Positions 61,963 to 64,000 of a stretch of 64,000 nt of DNA are shown here, piece by piece. This DNA comes from Corticium candelabrum (lineage: Eukaryota; Porifera; Homoscleromorpha; Homosclerophorida; Plakinidae). The DNA lies in the NCBI RefSeq assembly GCF_963422355.1, contig NC_085088.1, positions 1,631,501 through 1,695,500 of the forward strand, in the 5' to 3' direction. Made by a program: the position numbers and the translations under genes. Within the stretch, counting starts at the first letter, position 1. The number at the start of each line of letters is the position of its first letter. Under the pieces are notes generated by a model. The model was not told where the DNA came from, made no database searches, and worked only from the letters and a program-made list of their open reading frames with translations.

Positions 61963-64000
61963 ATGGCGTTAGTTCGCATACAATTGTTTCGTTTGTTTCT
62001 GCTGTGCTGTTGTATCTGCCATACTGCAGTGCAGAGCTTTCTCAAGAGAACTCAAAATCAGGAAAAGCAAGGAGTCCATTTTGAAACGTCAGTGAATGAG
62101 TGGGACTCGACGGTATATCACAGATCAAAATATAGGAGTATTCTGAAACCGTCAGTTGGAAGTCAGGTTGCCGTCTATAGACGCTCGGTTAAAGACTGGT
62201 CCCTGTTTATCGGCATGTTCAAACATCCCTATGACAATCTAGAGCGAATTCTCGTGTTTGGTGGCTATCCTGATCCACCAAATTCCATACGTGGTACGTG
62301 GGTGTACACACCTTTCGTCAACTCTTGGTATCGTCTTCCATTATCATCGAGTGAGCAACCTGTCGATAGAATAGGTCACATAATGGTGAGTTTGTGTAAA
62401 ACGACTGTCGTTCTATTTGGAGGTTTTCAAGACCGAGAATCATATACTTTTAATGACATTTGGATTTTTGATGGTATTCGAGAAGAATGGAAGAAACTAA
62501 AAGTGAAAATGGAAGGAGAAGATGTGAAAGCTCGTGCATTTCACACCGGTGTCGTACTGCAACAGGAAAGGAGCAGTTGTCAATGTAAAGAGAGTTTGTT
62601 TGTGTTTGGAGGATTGGAGGAATATGGAAATAATAGGAAAATGAAGGAAATGAACGACTTGCTGGAATTGAGATGCCAGAAAGAAGAAGACGGTGAACGT
62701 ACATACACTTGGTATCGACACGAGCACCCGAACATATCCGAATGGCCGAAACGGCGTCATCTACACCATGCAGTCGCCATCAACGACAGCACTATGTTAG
62801 TATATGGTGGTGTGCAAGGAACATCAGCAGTCGTGACGGAATTGACGAAGGTAAGAGATGCCTGGCTGTTCGACAGCAAACGTCAAAGATGGCGAAGATG
62901 GTTTGCTTACACATTGCCTTGCGACAGCATGCAGTTTAGAAGTTTCGTCTTGTTTGACAAAATGCGCAGTGAAATTCTTCATGTGATGGGAAGTGAGGTG
63001 TATAGACTAGATTTGACAGCAAGGAAATGGATTGAAGCGCGTTCCGTATCAAGCAACTCTACGTCTACTCCCGAGCAATCCACGATGGGATTGTCGGCCG
63101 TCTCTACAAGTTATGGCGTTTTTGTGTTTAGCGGCGTTGAGCGAGATCAAGATCTATCTGAAACGAGAGTGTGGTATCTGATGTTTGTAGGCAATACATC
63201 CGTATGGCAGCTGAGTTCTTTACCGAGAGAGAATCCTCCTATTGACCAACCGTGGACCTATCTGTATTCATGTCAAGTAGGAGGCAGTCTCTTTATACCC
63301 GTTCTTCAACCACTCGCTACAGACGAGTTTGGATTTTCTGCGGGTATTTTTTCGTATTACATGAAAATGTTAATTTATAAATCTAACAAAAGGAAATTGG
63401 AAAATATGTCTGTTAAAAATAGGCTTCCCGGCAATGTTAATATTGTATCTCATATAATATCTTATTGGATGAGTAGGATAGCGCCGTATTTTAATGTTTT
63501 TTCGGGAAACTCTTTAGTTTATACGCAATGGCAATTGGATTTGAAAAGCAACACGTGGTGGCAGTATTCTAACGTTGGTCCTTTTTCATGCTTTCGGTAC
63601 ACGGCGGTCGCGAGTTTTAACAACACTTACGTGGTCGCATACGGGACTAGAAAATATGTTAATTTGTGCCGTAAAAAGACAGGATGGTTTTGTAGGGAAC
63701 GCTTTGAAGGCGATTTGGAAGCTCCAGTACCTTCATCAAATGTTTGTGTTTTTCTCATCCGTCAAAGGCGATGGATCGAAGCTGATACTGTAAACGCGCC
63801 TTCCTATCGTCTGTATCCTGCGATGGTCGACGTTGGAAACGGTTCTATTGTTATGATCGGAGGATTTACATGCGATAGAAACACAACTGCAACAATATTG
63901 TACAACATTCTTGTAGCAGGTCTATCTGTTTTCAAAAAAGGAAGAAACCTTTTTGATGAATACATAATGAAAATTCCGTGGAACTGCTCGCTCCTTAACG
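61963..64000 (+). CDS. Kelch-EGF receptor kinase (TKL type), gene 6 (3' partial)
   Basis: ATG 61963 opens the same signal peptide as genes 3/4 (MALVRIQLF). The frame stays open to the window edge, about 679 residues, ending in the block just before NDVW; the stalk, membrane helix and kinase lie beyond the window. The large variable segment (about 63291-63525) is the B type with its own substitutions. The CVFLIRQRRWIEAD stretch follows the A-type genes, and the following segment (VAGLSVFKKGRNLF...) is unique and two codons shorter than in gene 3. Its TATA octamer is changed to GATATAAG at 61903. It shows no break in the visible part, but completeness cannot be judged. Confidence 0.82.
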   Translation, partial: MALVRIQLFRLFLLCCCICHTAVQSFLKRTQNQEKQGVHFETSVNEWDSTVYHRSKYRSILKPSVGSQVAVYRRSVKDWSLFIGMFKHPYDNLERILVFGGYPDPPNSIRGTWVYTPFVNSWYRLPLSSSEQPVDRIGHIMVSLCKTTVVLFGGFQDRESYTFNDIWIFDGIREEWKKLKVKMEGEDVKARAFHTGVVLQQERSSCQCKESLFVFGGLEEYGNNRKMKEMNDLLELRCQKEEDGERTYTWYRHEHPNISEWPKRRHLHHAVAINDSTMLVYGGVQGTSAVVTELTKVRDAWLFDSKRQRWRRWFAYTLPCDSMQFRSFVLFDKMRSEILHVMGSEVYRLDLTARKWIEARSVSSNSTSTPEQSTMGLSAVSTSYGVFVFSGVERDQDLSETRVWYLMFVGNTSVWQLSSLPRENPPIDQPWTYLYSCQVGGSLFIPVLQPLATDEFGFSAGIFSYYMKMLIYKSNKRKLENMSVKNRLPGNVNIVSHIISYWMSRIAPYFNVFSGNSLVYTQWQLDLKSNTWWQYSNVGPFSCFRYTAVASFNNTYVVAYGTRKYVNLCRKKTGWFCRERFEGDLEAPVPSSNVCVFLIRQRRWIEADTVNAPSYRLYPAMVDVGNGSIVMIGGFTCDRNTTATILYNILVAGLSVFKKGRNLFDEYIMKIPWNCSLLN

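Overview
The window is animal nuclear DNA. Genes have many short introns with GT-AG (one GC-AG) sites, CA/TG/TA microsatellites are abundant, and most proteins belong to well-known metazoan families. The tandem Kelch-ectodomain receptor kinases and compact gene spacing fit a sponge or another early-branching animal. That placement is an inference.

Bases 1-30,000 hold nine ordinary single-copy genes, which I assembled exon by exon. In order they are COX18 (+, 5' partial), two related DOK-type PH+PTB adaptor genes (+), ARL2BP (-), dolichol kinase DOLK (+), CCDC102 (-), a ZNRF1/2-type RING ligase (-), an intronless dermatan-sulfate epimerase with a sulfotransferase domain (+), CEP76 (-), and an aldo-keto reductase (-). 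Packing is tight. DOLK/CCDC102 and DSE/CEP76 end tail to tail with 32 and 36 bases between stop codons, and ARL2BP/DOLK start head to head 108 bases apart. Mobile DNA here is a decayed Mutator-like transposase fragment (about 1505-2645) and a 1.4-kb fold-back element flanked by TA (28891-30322).

Bases 30,576-64,000 are a head-to-tail array of six large receptor-kinase genes; the sixth runs off the window. Each has a signal peptide, a Kelch-repeat ectodomain, a cysteine-rich GCC2/GCC3-like plus EGF-like stalk, one membrane helix and a cytoplasmic TKL-class kinase. Almost all the protein lies in one 3.7-kb exon, with a single intron inside the kinase domain. Between copies the kinase, stalk and most Kelch blades are nearly invariant, while a few ectodomain segments (the largest about 60-75 residues) differ strongly and appear in shuffled combinations. 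Copies 3 and 4 are almost identical over 6.3 kb, yet copy 4 switches to a different intron, last exon and 3' flank. Relics of further copies lie between genes 1 and 2 and between 4 and 5. A LINE fragment with a restriction-like endonuclease domain sits downstream of gene 1, and a hairpin element recurs in three intergenic units.

The array looks like a recombining, diversifying receptor family, possibly for self/non-self or microbial recognition. The domain order and mosaic pattern are visible in the sequence; the function is inference.
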